Assembly (NCBI GenBank): GCA_019639115.1
Contig: JAHBSM010000001.1
Span: 372,001 to 436,000 of the forward strand
DNA from: Acidobacteriota bacterium
GTDB lineage: Bacteria; Acidobacteriota; Blastocatellia; Pyrinomonadales; Pyrinomonadaceae
Direction: 5' to 3'
DNA length: 64,000 nt
Below are positions 1 through 8,277 of this stretch, in pieces. Below the pieces are notes generated by a model. The model worked only from the letters and a program-made list of their open reading frames with translations, had not been told where the DNA came from and did not search any database. Positions within the stretch are counted from its first letter, which is position 1. Every line of letters begins with the position of its first letter. The translations under genes were made by a program, and so were the position numbers.

Positions 1-357
1 CTCCGCATCCATCTGCGGCCGCAGATCGAATTCGGCTTCCCGCGGATCGATGAGCTGGAGCTGGTCAGGGTATTCGTCTTTGATGCGAAGCCTGATGGTG
101 CGAGAGGTCGGATTGTGAACGCGGATCTTTACTATAGCTTCGGCACTGATCGCAAATCTTCGTTCGAGGCCTCTTTGAAGTTGCAGCTCCGCGAGGCGTC
201 GGCGGCTGATCATATGATCTGTCACCGCTGCAAATACCAGAAGCAGGTCATAAATGGCAACGCCGTAGCCTACCTGCGGGAGCACCCAGACAGCGCCGAG
301 CGGCAGTACACCGACCGCAGCGAGCAGCAAGAACCTCTTGGAGACGACAAATCGCAT
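1..357 (-). CDS. DUF58 domain protein, N-terminal part, cut by window edge
   Basis: About 119 residues are visible; the C-terminus lies beyond the left edge. The protein begins MRFVVSKRFLLLAAVG, followed by two closely spaced hydrophobic segments (about residues 8-26 and 32-45), then a beta-rich stretch in which hydrophobic and charged residues alternate around NPTSRTIRLRIKDEYP. Two N-terminal membrane helices followed by this 'R-V-x-N-P' type beta region are typical of DUF58 proteins, which often sit beside MoxR ATPases. The start is taken at ATG 357; a GTG three codons upstream is possible. No strong Shine-Dalgarno sequence is seen. The function of the family is poorly defined, with links to membrane-associated vWA/MoxR systems. 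The ORF reading antisense through this region is not considered coding. Confidence 0.6.
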   Translation of the reverse strand, partial: MRFVVSKRFLLLAAVGVLPLGAVWVLPQVGYGVAIYDLLLVFAAVTDHMISRRRLAELQLQRGLERRFAISAEAIVKIRVHNPTSRTIRLRIKDEYPDQLQLIDPREAEFDLRPQMDAE

Positions 358-477
358 CGGGAGCACCGTAATGATACCATGTTCGGCCGCGACGGGAAGT
401 TGCGATCAGAGACTCGTCGGACACTTTTTCAGGCACCGCAAAGCAACGTTTCGAGCGGTTTGCGGTTCATAATCGGT

Positions 478-957
478 ATGACCTTCAAAAAGCCGCTATT
501 TCTTGCCGTACTATTGATCGTCGCCGCGGCATCCGGTCAAGCGATCGCTCAATCGGACGCACCAAATCCCATCGAGAGCGTCTATCTGGCCCGCGATAAC
601 GGCGATGGAAAGCCGGGCGAGGAGGTCACATATTTTGGCCCTGACGACATACCGATCTATTGTGTTGTAAAGCTGTCCGAACCTCAGATCGCGACATTCA
701 AGATGTTGCTGTTTGCGGTCGATGTGGCCGGGGTCAAGCCCGAAACCCGGGTCGTGACCAGTGATTATACGACCAAAAAAGGTGAGGACACGGTCTATTT
801 CAGCGGACGGCCGAGGGGTAAATGGACCGCGGGCATTTACCGATTCGAAATACTCGTAGACGGGAAGAAAGCGACCGAGCTGAGATTCGAGATCAGATCG
901 CTGTCTCGTAAAGGCGCTCCGTCCAACGGCAGAACCGCGCGTTCCGGCAGGAACTGA
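478..957 (+). CDS. Secreted hypothetical protein
   Basis: 159 residues. The start is set at ATG 478 because it opens a clean signal peptide (MTFKKPLFLAVLLIVAAASG, cleavage probably after AIAQ); the longer open frame upstream overlaps the DUF58 gene on the other strand and has no coding character. The mature part is a single beta-rich domain of about 130 residues (IESVYLARDNGDGKPGE, then alternating strands ending VDGKKATELRFEIRS), resembling small periplasmic immunoglobulin-like domains. The tail is basic and low in complexity. I do not recognise the family. It lies divergent from the DUF58 gene, with about 120 bp between their starts. Confidence 0.7.
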   Translation: MTFKKPLFLAVLLIVAAASGQAIAQSDAPNPIESVYLARDNGDGKPGEEVTYFGPDDIPIYCVVKLSEPQIATFKMLLFAVDVAGVKPETRVVTSDYTTKKGEDTVYFSGRPRGKWTAGIYRFEILVDGKKATELRFEIRSLSRKGAPSNGRTARSGRN

Positions 958-967
958 ACAACGCCCA

Positions 968-1744
968 TCATCCGCAAACGTTTAGTATCCTTTCCCGCAT
1001 TGAAGCCGCGGCCTCAGCTCCGAGCGAGATGAATTCGTCCCGCTTGTAGATCTGATCCGGCCTCAGATGTGCTATCTGCGGTGCAATGACGATGTCGGCA
1101 TACCGATGTTGTTCGGCCGCCAAATTTCTAATAAGTGTCATCGCCGCGATCATGGGCACCCGCAAGGGAGAGACCTGTGATGAACGAAACGTCGCGCCGC
1201 ACGCGATGACATCGACGGCGATCACGATGTCGGCCCCGAGGTCGCGAGCCGCTCTGGCAGGCAGCGGGGACGAAAGCGCTCCGTCAACGAGCCGACGTCC
1301 GCTTTCATCCGATACCGGAACAAAGATGCCGGGCACTGCGGAGCTCGCTCTGATCGCAACGACGGCATCACCGGTTCCGGCGAGTATCGCCTCTTTGCCG
1401 TTGTCGATCTCATAGGCGACCGCCGCGAATGGGATCTTCATCTCCTCGAATCTCGTGGTGGGCAGCCGGCTTCGCAGGAGCCGGTCCAGCGGTTTGGTAG
1501 ATAAAAGGCCGGCGAGCGAGACTGCCGGGCGCATCGTGTTCGTATAGCCCGCATCTGCGGCGAGCGAATTGAGTTCTGCTATCGACAACCCGCTGGCAAG
1601 CGAACCGCCAATGATCGCTCCCGCAGACGTCCCGACGATCATGTCGGGCCTGATGCCCATCTGATCAAGTTCGTTTATGACACCGACGTGAGCGAAACCG
1701 CGAGCCGCACCGCCGGATAATACAAGTGCTGTCTTTTTTGCCAA
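968..1744 (-). CDS. Patatin-like phospholipase family protein (RssA type)
   Basis: 258 residues. The patatin catalytic set is complete: oxyanion loop GGAARG (residues 11-16), nucleophile elbow GTSAG with Ser40, and the DGA motif with Asp154 as second member of the Ser-Asp dyad. No signal peptide or membrane segment is evident, which fits the short cytoplasmic or peripheral RssA/YchK-like group rather than larger outer-membrane patatins. The family hydrolyses acyl esters of phospholipids or related lipids; the actual substrate cannot be read from sequence. It stands alone on the minus strand, divergent from the S8 protease gene. Confidence 0.9.
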   Translation of the reverse strand: MAKKTALVLSGGAARGFAHVGVINELDQMGIRPDMIVGTSAGAIIGGSLASGLSIAELNSLAADAGYTNTMRPAVSLAGLLSTKPLDRLLRSRLPTTRFEEMKIPFAAVAYEIDNGKEAILAGTGDAVVAIRASSAVPGIFVPVSDESGRRLVDGALSSPLPARAARDLGADIVIAVDVIACGATFRSSQVSPLRVPMIAAMTLIRNLAAEQHRYADIVIAPQIAHLRPDQIYKRDEFISLGAEAAASMRERILNVCG

Positions 1745-1823
1745 TCTAGTGAACCCGTCCGGAGCCGATATCCGGCAGGCGATTGATTTTAACCCTTTGT
1801 TATGGAAAACTTAAGTTCCTGTC

Positions 1824-3212
1824 ATGACCCAGCCTAGATCAATCTCATACCGACGCGAGGGCACTGTCGCCGACATTGCGGCAGGCGAATCCTCATGTCC
1901 CGTTTGTGCGCGTGACGGGCGAGACGAGTATGTGCCGCTGATAGCGCTGCCTGACGATCTGGCGCGCCTGATCCGAGCGAACGCTCCTGACACGGCCGAG
2001 TTCGAAGCGGTCTGCGCTCGCTGTGTACGCCTTTTTGAGCGAGCCAAAGACGAGATCGTGGCGGATGCAGCGATGCAGAAAGACGGCTCGCACGTGCTAT
2101 CGACGCCGCTCCGGCTCGATGCGGACGACCGTTACTCCGGCCGCGGGGTCACGATCGCGTTCCTCGATTCGGGCTTTTATCCGCATGTCGATCTGACCAC
2201 GCCCCGCAACAGGATAGTTGCCTACCGCAACTTGGTTGACGGAGACGGCGACCTGACATCGCTATTTCAGCCTGACGTCGCCAGTTGGCACGGTATGATG
2301 ACGTCGGTCGTGGCGGCGGGCAACGGCTCGCTCTCAAACGGATTCTATCGCGGACTGGCGCATGAGGCCGATGTGGTACTTGTCAAGCTTGCACGGACCG
2401 GCAGGATCACGGATCAGAATATTCTGGACGGATTGAACTGGGTGCTAGAAAACCGCGAGCGTTACGGCATACGAATAGTCAACATATCGGCGGGTGGTGA
2501 CGACGAGACAAGCTATCTGCATGATCCGCTGTCGCAGGCGGTCGAAGCGTGTTCGGCACTAGGGATCACCGTAGTGTGTGCGGTCGGCAATTCGGGCCAC
2601 TTGCCCCATCATCCGGTCGTACCGCCGGCTAGTGCTCCGTCATCGATCGCAGTCGGAGGCCTCGATGACAAGAACTCGATCAATCGAGCGAAACGCGGTA
2701 TGTACCGGTCGTCATATGGGCCGACGATAGACGGGCTGCAAAAACCTGAAGTGATCGCGTCTTCGATCTGGGTGCCGGCACCTATTTTGCCAAATACTCC
2801 TACCGCGCAGCAGGCAGAACTGCTTGAGAAATTAGACAAAGCTCCCGACAGCCAGCTCCACTCGATCATTAGATCGTCGCCGGGCATCGACCCCGAGCTC
2901 GACGCCGCGATCGACCGTGAGGTACACAGCATTCGTCAGATCATCGTGCTCAAGCTACGTCGCGAGAATGTGATCACCAAGCATTACAAATACGTGGACG
3001 GGACCTCATTTTCGGCGCCGATCGTTTCATCGTTGGTTGCACAGATGCTCGAGGCAAATCCGGATCTGACACCCTCGGATGTCAAACGTCTGCTTATCTC
3101 GACAGCCGAGCGGCTGCCGCATTACGAAGTGGATCGGCAGGGCTGGGGCGTCATCGACGCGCGCTCTGCCGTCGAGCGAGCTGAACAATTCAGCAGCGAA
3201 CATTACCAATAG
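1824..3212 (+). CDS. S8 (subtilisin-like) serine peptidase with N-terminal zinc ribbon
   Basis: 462 residues. The Asp-His-Ser triad is visible: Asp115 in AFLDSGFYPH, His156 in SWHGMMTSVV, and Ser near residue 396 in DGTSFSAPIVSS. The oxyanion Asn region is represented by AVGNSGH. No signal peptide is seen. Instead, residues 20-70 hold two Cys pairs (C25/C28 and C64/C67) that could form a zinc ribbon, so the protein is probably cytoplasmic or exported by a non-Sec route. An insert of about 80 residues (IASSIWVPAP to KLRRENVITK) separates the Asn and Ser blocks and is longer than in minimal subtilisins. The gene converges on the following minus-strand gene with a 5-bp gap. Confidence 0.9.
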   Translation: MTQPRSISYRREGTVADIAAGESSCPVCARDGRDEYVPLIALPDDLARLIRANAPDTAEFEAVCARCVRLFERAKDEIVADAAMQKDGSHVLSTPLRLDADDRYSGRGVTIAFLDSGFYPHVDLTTPRNRIVAYRNLVDGDGDLTSLFQPDVASWHGMMTSVVAAGNGSLSNGFYRGLAHEADVVLVKLARTGRITDQNILDGLNWVLENRERYGIRIVNISAGGDDETSYLHDPLSQAVEACSALGITVVCAVGNSGHLPHHPVVPPASAPSSIAVGGLDDKNSINRAKRGMYRSSYGPTIDGLQKPEVIASSIWVPAPILPNTPTAQQAELLEKLDKAPDSQLHSIIRSSPGIDPELDAAIDREVHSIRQIIVLKLRRENVITKHYKYVDGTSFSAPIVSSLVAQMLEANPDLTPSDVKRLLISTAERLPHYEVDRQGWGVIDARSAVERAEQFSSEHYQ

Positions 3213-3217
3213 AATGT

Positions 3218-3976
3218 CTAGCGTCCGGGCGTGTTAGCCGGATTTGGCGTCGGCCTCGGGCCCTGTCGAGGTGTCGGCGAAGGCGCGGCATCACCCGATG
3301 GTCGCGGGATCGGACGCATTGACACATTCGCGGCGGGCGAAGGAGTCGGCCTGGCGTCCTCGTCAGGTGTCGTCGTTGGCGAAGGGCTTGGTTTCGGAGT
3401 CGGAGTCGGTGTCGGCGTCTTGACGTTAGCGTTCGCGTTGAAATTGCCGTTCAAGTTGAAATTGAAATTAGCGTTCAACGGCGGAGGCGAATTGAAATTG
3501 AAATTAGAGTCGAACGCTGCGTTCGCGTTAATGTTGGTGTTCTGATTTGCCAGCAGCGAGTTGACATTTGTATTAGCCGGCTGGCGATCGCGCTGAAACA
3601 GCCAGAACAGACCTGCACCGGCGCCCAATACCACAAGGGTACCGATAACGGTCAATACCACGGTCTTTAGCGTATTAGACGGCGGCGGCGGCGGATAATA
3701 CGCCTGCGTCGGACGGGGCCGAACCTCCTGCTGCCTCGGCTCCTGAGCGGTAGAGATCACTATCCTCTCAGCCGGCTCGTCGAGCGGCGGAGGCAGCGGC
3801 ACCTCGTCCCGGCGTCGGATCACAGTGACCTCACCCGGATCGTCCGCTTCGATATTCTCGCTAGGCATCTCTGTGAACGAGGGCGGCTCGTCGTCAACAA
3901 GCGGCGCACCGTCATTTGTACAGAATTTTATGATGTCTTCGTCGAATCGTGTTTGGCAGACTGGGCAATATCTCAT
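3218..3976 (-). CDS. Zinc-ribbon membrane protein with Asn/Phe-rich and Thr/Pro-rich tail
   Basis: 252 residues. It begins with a short zinc-ribbon-like motif (C4, C7, C19 in MRYCPVCQTRF...FCTNDG), then an acidic Pro-rich linker, one transmembrane helix at about residues 105-128, and an extracytoplasmic tail. The tail starts with repeated Asn/Phe units (NANFNFNLNGNFNANAN) and ends in a TPTPTP/PSPSP stretch rich in Pro, Thr and Arg. The cytoplasmic zinc ribbon plus a disordered outer tail suggests an envelope-linked scaffold, but no function is known to me. This layout recurs in Acidobacteriota. The start is the first ATG before the CPVC motif. Confidence 0.75.
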   Translation of the reverse strand: MRYCPVCQTRFDEDIIKFCTNDGAPLVDDEPPSFTEMPSENIEADDPGEVTVIRRRDEVPLPPPLDEPAERIVISTAQEPRQQEVRPRPTQAYYPPPPPSNTLKTVVLTVIGTLVVLGAGAGLFWLFQRDRQPANTNVNSLLANQNTNINANAAFDSNFNFNSPPPLNANFNFNLNGNFNANANVKTPTPTPTPKPSPSPTTTPDEDARPTPSPAANVSMRPIPRPSGDAAPSPTPRQGPRPTPNPANTPGR

Positions 3977-4059
3977 AGCACTCCGCTGCGGGCCGCGCTA
4001 GCGGGCCGCTTCTCGTCGTGCATCTTATCACGGAATTCCGCAAGTCGAGGAACGTCCCT

Positions 4060-5391
4060 TCAGGGCAGACGTCCGGCTGTCGCACCGTAGGAACTCAGCA
4101 GCGACACGGTCTCATCATCTCCATCGGCAGCGTCAAGAGGCGTTTTGCCGCTGAGCGTGGCGATGTTCGGGTCTGCTCCCGATTCGAGAAGCACCTTGAC
4201 CACTTCGGTTTCTCCTTCGTCAGCCGCGAGGTACAGAGCAGTCTCGCCGCGTATGTTTCGGGCATTGACCGGAACACCCGCGACGACCAGGATCCTGACT
4301 ATCTCAGCCTCAGCGGATCTGGCGGCCATCATAAGCGGCGTGTTACGGTCTTTATCCACAAGCAAGGGCTTTGCGCCGTATCTGAGCAGAAGCTGCACGA
4401 GTTCCGGGGTCGCGTCCTCATCGAGCATCATTAGCGGCGTTCGTTTCAGCCTATCGCGAACATTGACCTTGGCACCTCGGTCGAGCAGGAACCGTACGAT
4501 CTCTATGTTCCCGGCCTCAACTGCGGCGTGGAGCGGTGTCATGCCTTCACGGCCTTTGTCACGTGCATTGACCTGATCGCCCATCATCACGCGGGCTTTG
4601 ACCTCTTCGAGGTCTTCATTCATAACAGCTGTCACGAGCGGGTTGGATCGGAGGTACGTGACGGATACGAGCCTACCTACGGTAGCGAAAGTTGCGGACC
4701 CGGATGAGCCACGCGAGACCTCAACGATCTCCGCCGCTTGCTGAAGGCCCAACTGAGGGTCTCGGCAGCTGCGCGAACCTTCCCCTAATGCCAGGCTGCC
4801 TAACTCGATCGGCTCAAATCCGGGTGCCTCCGCGCGAAGCTTGTATGTGCCTGCCGGCAGCGATGTGAATTCGTAATGTCCCTCGGCATCTGCGTTCGTG
4901 ATCCTATAATCGTAGAGGGCTTCATTCGTTATCGAAACAAGCGCAAAGGGAACAGCAGCTCCATTTGGATCGAGCACGTAACCGCTGATCGCAGCGGACG
5001 GTTCCGTGGACGGACGTTCCCCGGTCGCGACCTGTTCGGCTCGTATCTCGGTTTGGGGAACGCTTTCGACCTGCGCAGATGACGTGCCTGCCATAGCCAG
5101 GGTCGTTGCCAACACGCTGGCGGGCACTGCAGAGTTCGCAGCTATTCTTCGAAGCCGTGTCAAAAAAATTGGCTGCGCCGTCGCGGGATCCTCAATGTAC
5201 CGTATGCAGATACGTCCGTTCGAAGCTCGCACCATTCGAAGGGCATCCTTGCGACGCATGTTCGAGATGTTATTCACACTCTTTGCGCAGTGGCTGCAGA
5301 ATCGGACCCTATCGCTGCCGGCCATTTCTTCCCACGACTCGCTGCACGGTTGCTTGATCTGAAATTCGTTCGTCGATCCATCTTTTGACAT
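4060..5391 (-). CDS. Ankyrin-repeat protein with carboxypeptidase-regulatory-like domain
   Basis: 443 residues in four blocks. The N-terminal 50 residues carry a Cys cluster (C15, C32, C35; FCSHCAKSVNNIS) resembling a small metal-binding module. A hydrophobic, Ala-rich segment follows (about 90-112, ending SSAQ) that is probably a membrane anchor. Then comes a carboxypeptidase-regulatory-like beta domain (about 133-195, start ISGYVLDPNGAAVP, end YKLRAEAPGFEP). From about residue 250 to the end are five ankyrin repeats (GMTPLHAAVEAGN, RTPLMMLDED, NTPLMMAARS, ETALYLAADEG, KTPLDAADGD). The start has a good ribosome binding site (GGGGGAGAAC just before ATG). Probably an envelope protein with the ankyrin stack outside; its partner is unknown. 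Confidence 0.85.
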   Translation of the reverse strand: MSKDGSTNEFQIKQPCSESWEEMAGSDRVRFCSHCAKSVNNISNMRRKDALRMVRASNGRICIRYIEDPATAQPIFLTRLRRIAANSAVPASVLATTLAMAGTSSAQVESVPQTEIRAEQVATGERPSTEPSAAISGYVLDPNGAAVPFALVSITNEALYDYRITNADAEGHYEFTSLPAGTYKLRAEAPGFEPIELGSLALGEGSRSCRDPQLGLQQAAEIVEVSRGSSGSATFATVGRLVSVTYLRSNPLVTAVMNEDLEEVKARVMMGDQVNARDKGREGMTPLHAAVEAGNIEIVRFLLDRGAKVNVRDRLKRTPLMMLDEDATPELVQLLLRYGAKPLLVDKDRNTPLMMAARSAEAEIVRILVVAGVPVNARNIRGETALYLAADEGETEVVKVLLESGADPNIATLSGKTPLDAADGDDETVSLLSSYGATAGRLP

Positions 5392-5572
5392 AGTTCTCCC
5401 CCGTGCGACGCCGCTCCGGCAACGCCGTCAAACTTAATAGACACCGTATTTAGGTAAAGGTTCGCTCCTTGCGCTAAAGTGATGCGTCGTACGATAGGTT
5501 CGGTTGCTTTGGGGTCAAAAAAATGTGCCAGAGTTTGTGGTCGAGCTTGAGTTTGGGTGAGAATCTCAGGGT

Positions 5573-5941
5573 ATGAGAAAGAGGTGTCCCTATATTTTGA
5601 TTTTGAGCGCCGCGATGATCTTCGCGGCTGTTTTGATGGCTGCCGGATCTGACGGCCGTTCTGCGGCGGCAGCAGGTACGGCAACAGAAGGCTTATCGGC
5701 CTCACAAGCCTCGACCTACAGGCAGCACTGTGCAAAATGTCACGGCAACGACGGACGCGGCGACACGCCGAAAGGCCGCGAGTTGGATGCCGATGATCTT
5801 ACGACCGCAAAGGTAAAGCGTATGTCTTCAAGCCGGCTGGCAGCGATCATCCGAAACGGCAAGGGGGACATGCCTGCATTCTCTAAGAAACTGACGGCTG
5901 CTCAGGTCGCGGAGCTCGTTAAATATGTAAAGGCGCTCTGA
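5573..5941 (+). CDS. Small c-type cytochrome
   Basis: 122 residues. The N-terminal hydrophobic segment (about 7-25) is a signal peptide or anchor. One haem-binding CxxCH motif is present (C53, C56, H57 in QHCAKCHGNDGRG), and Met100 in GKGDMPAFSKKL is the likely axial ligand, followed by the C-terminal helix VAELVKYVKAL. This is the class I cytochrome c fold, a periplasmic one-electron carrier. It lies divergent from the ankyrin gene and has no neighbouring oxidase genes, so the redox partner is unknown. Confidence 0.92.
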   Translation: MRKRCPYILILSAAMIFAAVLMAAGSDGRSAAAAGTATEGLSASQASTYRQHCAKCHGNDGRGDTPKGRELDADDLTTAKVKRMSSSRLAAIIRNGKGDMPAFSKKLTAAQVAELVKYVKAL

Positions 5942-6034
5942 CGTCCGACAAAGCCAATGCGACACGGGCAAGCGCGAGGTGATAAAATATAGGCCACAAG
6001 CCCGCGAATGGGAGAGCGCGGCGAACGAGGAATT

Positions 6035-6340
6035 ATGAAACTACCCGGTGGGATGGATCTCGGCTCAATGATGCGTCAAGCTCAGCAGATGCAGGAGCAG
6101 ATGGGCCGCGAAATGAAGAATCTGGTCGTCGATGCGGCCGCAGGAGGCGGAGCTGTCTCGGTCAAGATGCGAGGTGATTTTGAGGTGGTCTCGATCGAAA
6201 TATCGCCTGACCTCGTCAAGGACGGCGACGTCGAAATGATCCAGGACCTGACGGTCGCGGCATTGAACGAGGCACGCCGTAAAGTAGAAGAGTCGCTTAA
6301 AGGCAGACTTGGCGGAATGCTGCCCCCGGGCCTGGTCTAA
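6035..6340 (+). CDS. ybaB: YbaB/EbfC family nucleoid-associated protein
   Basis: 101 residues from ATG 6035, chosen because GAGG lies just upstream and the protein then begins [20 protein letters not shown], as in the family; an in-frame ATG 27 bp upstream is weaker. The N-terminal amphipathic helix, the central beta part ([20 protein letters not shown]) and the C-terminal helix with [12 protein letters not shown] match YbaB/EbfC, a small DNA-binding dimer. recR starts at the next base, giving the classical ybaB-recR arrangement and suggesting co-translation. Confidence 0.93.
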   Translation: MKLPGGMDLGSMMRQAQQMQEQMGREMKNLVVDAAAGGGAVSVKMRGDFEVVSIEISPDLVKDGDVEMIQDLTVAALNEARRKVEESLKGRLGGMLPPGLV

Positions 6341-6955
6341 ATGCTCGACTATTCAGAGCCGGTCGCTAAGCTGATCGACGAATTCAAAAGACTGCCGGGC
6401 ATAGGATCGAAATCGGCCCAGCGGCTGGCTTTCTATATGCTTCGCCGCCCAGCCCACGAGATCGATCAGTTCGTAGCTTCGGTTCGCGAAGTGAAGGACC
6501 GGATCGTATTCTGCTCGGTCTGCAATAACTTGACGGACGTTGATCCGTGCCTCTACTGTTCCAATCCCAAACGCGACCGCTCCGTTATCTGTGTGGTCGA
6601 AGAGCCTTATAATCTGGTCGCGGTCGAGAAAACAAGGTCTTATCGCGGCCTCTACCACATCATTCACGGCTCGCTCTCACCACTTCGCGGCATTGGGCCG
6701 GACGAATTGATGCTCAACAATCTGATAACCAGACTGGCACCGGAGAATAACGAGGGCGTTGAGGTCGCAGAAGTGATCATAGCAACCAACCCGACCACCG
6801 AAGGCGAGGCGACTGCCGGCTATATCTCGCGATTGTTGAAACCGCTTGGAGTGCGTGTCACAAGGATCGCGATGGGAATGCCCGTTGGCTCGGATCTGGA
6901 ATTTGTCGATGAGGTAACGATGGACAAGGCGCTCGCCAACCGGCACGAAATTTGA
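6341..6955 (+). CDS. recR: Recombination mediator RecR
   Basis: 204 residues, the usual length. The order is an N-terminal HhH-like helix pair (KRLPGIGSKSAQRLAFYML), a four-Cys zinc finger (C58, C61, C70, C73), and a Toprim domain beginning around residue 80 (ICVVEEPYNLVAVEKT, then YRGLYHIIHGSLSP). RecR works with RecF and RecO to load RecA on gapped DNA. The ATG directly abuts the ybaB stop codon, indicating one transcript. A strong hairpin follows the stop. Confidence 0.97.
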   Translation: MLDYSEPVAKLIDEFKRLPGIGSKSAQRLAFYMLRRPAHEIDQFVASVREVKDRIVFCSVCNNLTDVDPCLYCSNPKRDRSVICVVEEPYNLVAVEKTRSYRGLYHIIHGSLSPLRGIGPDELMLNNLITRLAPENNEGVEVAEVIIATNPTTEGEATAGYISRLLKPLGVRVTRIAMGMPVGSDLEFVDEVTMDKALANRHEI

Positions 6956-6973
6956 ACGCTGACCAAAAGGAAA

Positions 6974-6993
6974 GGGCCCCAAAGTTGGGGCCC
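6974..6993. terminator. Bidirectional hairpin between recR and the pyrE-like gene
   Basis: A near-perfect stem GGGCCCCA / TGGGGCCC with an AAGT loop lies between two convergent genes. No long T-tract follows on the plus strand, so this is a probable rather than certain intrinsic terminator. Confidence 0.6.
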
Positions 6994-7020
6994 GCAGTAT
7001 CTCTCTACTTAAATGCAAGT

Positions 7021-7635
7021 CTAGAATCGCACGTGCTGCTCCTCGGAGTCGCTTGCACTGCGAGAGCCGCGCCACTCATCCTCAGAGTCGTAGAAATTCA
7101 CATCAAAACTCAGGAGCGACTTTGCCGGTATCCCGTCAAAATCGTTCGGAGCGTCCTCGAATTTGGCAATGGTGCCAATGCCGATGACCTCGGTGCCCAA
7201 TTCCTTCACAAGCTCGATGGTCTCGCGGATCGCGTTGCCTGAGCGATTGATGTCGTCAACAATGATGGCGGGATAGACCTCATAGTCGGACATATACTGC
7301 CTGAATTGACGCTTGCCCTCTTCCATCTCGGCCCAATATATCTGTTCTGCACCGAGAGCTTCGCGGACCCCGAATGCTACCATGATGCCGCCCGGGCTCG
7401 GGCTGATGACCGAAACGCGCGGCAGCCTGCTTGAAATGGATTTCTCCATTCTGAACATTCTGCTCAATGCCACGGACAAGATCCTTGCATTGTCGTACTG
7501 CCTAAAGGCCAACGGCATCTGAAAATAATGCGACGCATGCTTGCCGTTGGGATAAATGAAATGACCTCGGCGATAGGCGCCGGTATCGGTCAACAATTTC
7601 ATGATCGCCTCGGGAGGCGGTATCAGATCTACCAT
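7021..7635 (-). CDS. pyrE: Orotate phosphoribosyltransferase-like protein
   Basis: 204 residues from ATG 7635 (MVDLIPPPEAIMKLL); the open frame extends upstream without coding character. The type I phosphoribosyltransferase PRPP loop is clear in AIIVDDINRSGNAI, and the N-terminal part (LLTDTGAYRRGHFIYPNGKHAS) matches the substrate region of orotate phosphoribosyltransferases. The family joins orotate and PRPP to give OMP in pyrimidine synthesis. The acidic, Ser-rich C-terminal tail (about 20 residues) is unusual. A Nudix gene lies just upstream on the same strand. Confidence 0.75.
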   Translation of the reverse strand: MVDLIPPPEAIMKLLTDTGAYRRGHFIYPNGKHASHYFQMPLAFRQYDNARILSVALSRMFRMEKSISSRLPRVSVISPSPGGIMVAFGVREALGAEQIYWAEMEEGKRQFRQYMSDYEVYPAIIVDDINRSGNAIRETIELVKELGTEVIGIGTIAKFEDAPNDFDGIPAKSLLSFDVNFYDSEDEWRGSRSASDSEEQHVRF

Positions 7636-7703
7636 ACAAAATGCTCCTGGAACTTTTCTTCGGATCCTACAAGATTGAATTTTAGAGTTGCGGACCCGGT
7701 TAA

Positions 7704-8165
7704 TCAAATATCGATGCCGCAAATCCGGCGTATGAGGAATTGCTGATCGATATTCATCTCGGGCGGAAGCTCGCCCGGAGCCATCCATCGGGCGTCTGTT
7801 ATCTCACGGCTAAGTATCTGCGGCTCGTCGCTGCTGTAAGCAGTGAAGATCACCTCTACGTGGCGTTCGATGGTTCGAACCCTATAGATCTCGAGGCCGC
7901 TGATAGTGATGCCGGCCTCTTCGAAAAGTTCGCGTCGCAAGGCTTCGTCCGGCTGCTCGTAATGTTTACAGAATCCTCCGGGCAGACCCCAGCCTGATGC
8001 CGGGCGAAGAACGTGATCGAGCAAGAGGATCTCGCCTCGGTCGTTACGGATCACCGCAGCGGCCGATACGGTGAATTTAGGCTGAGTGGCCCGCGCGATC
8101 AGAAGCCGCCAGCTTCGAGGCAGTATCTTCCATACCTTTCCTCCAAAATGGATAAGAGACCTCAT
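7704..8165 (-). CDS. Nudix hydrolase
   Basis: 153 residues. A full Nudix box G-x5-E-x7-REL-x-EE-x-GI runs from about residue 64 to 86 (GFCKHYEQPDEALRREL, then FEEAGI), preceded by the typical SAAAVIRNDRGEILLLD strand. The enzyme cleaves a nucleoside diphosphate linked to another moiety; the substrate is not readable. No signal peptide. Upstream of the pyrE-like gene on the same strand with a 68-bp gap, so they may share a transcript. Confidence 0.93.
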   Translation of the reverse strand: MRSLIHFGGKVWKILPRSWRLLIARATQPKFTVSAAAVIRNDRGEILLLDHVLRPASGWGLPGGFCKHYEQPDEALRRELFEEAGITISGLEIYRVRTIERHVEVIFTAYSSDEPQILSREITDARWMAPGELPPEMNIDQQFLIRRICGIDI

Positions 8166-8277
8166 CTTTCCGACCCGCCAAATACTGGAAACAGATGGAC
8201 GTTATACATGTTTTAACAATAGGGGCTGCGGTTCGCTCCGAGGCCCAAATAATACCAGTTCATCCCTCCGGAGTTAT

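Noticed and set aside
115..477. N-terminal extension of the secreted protein at 478
   Set aside because: It reads antisense through the DUF58 gene and a clean signal peptide starts at 478.
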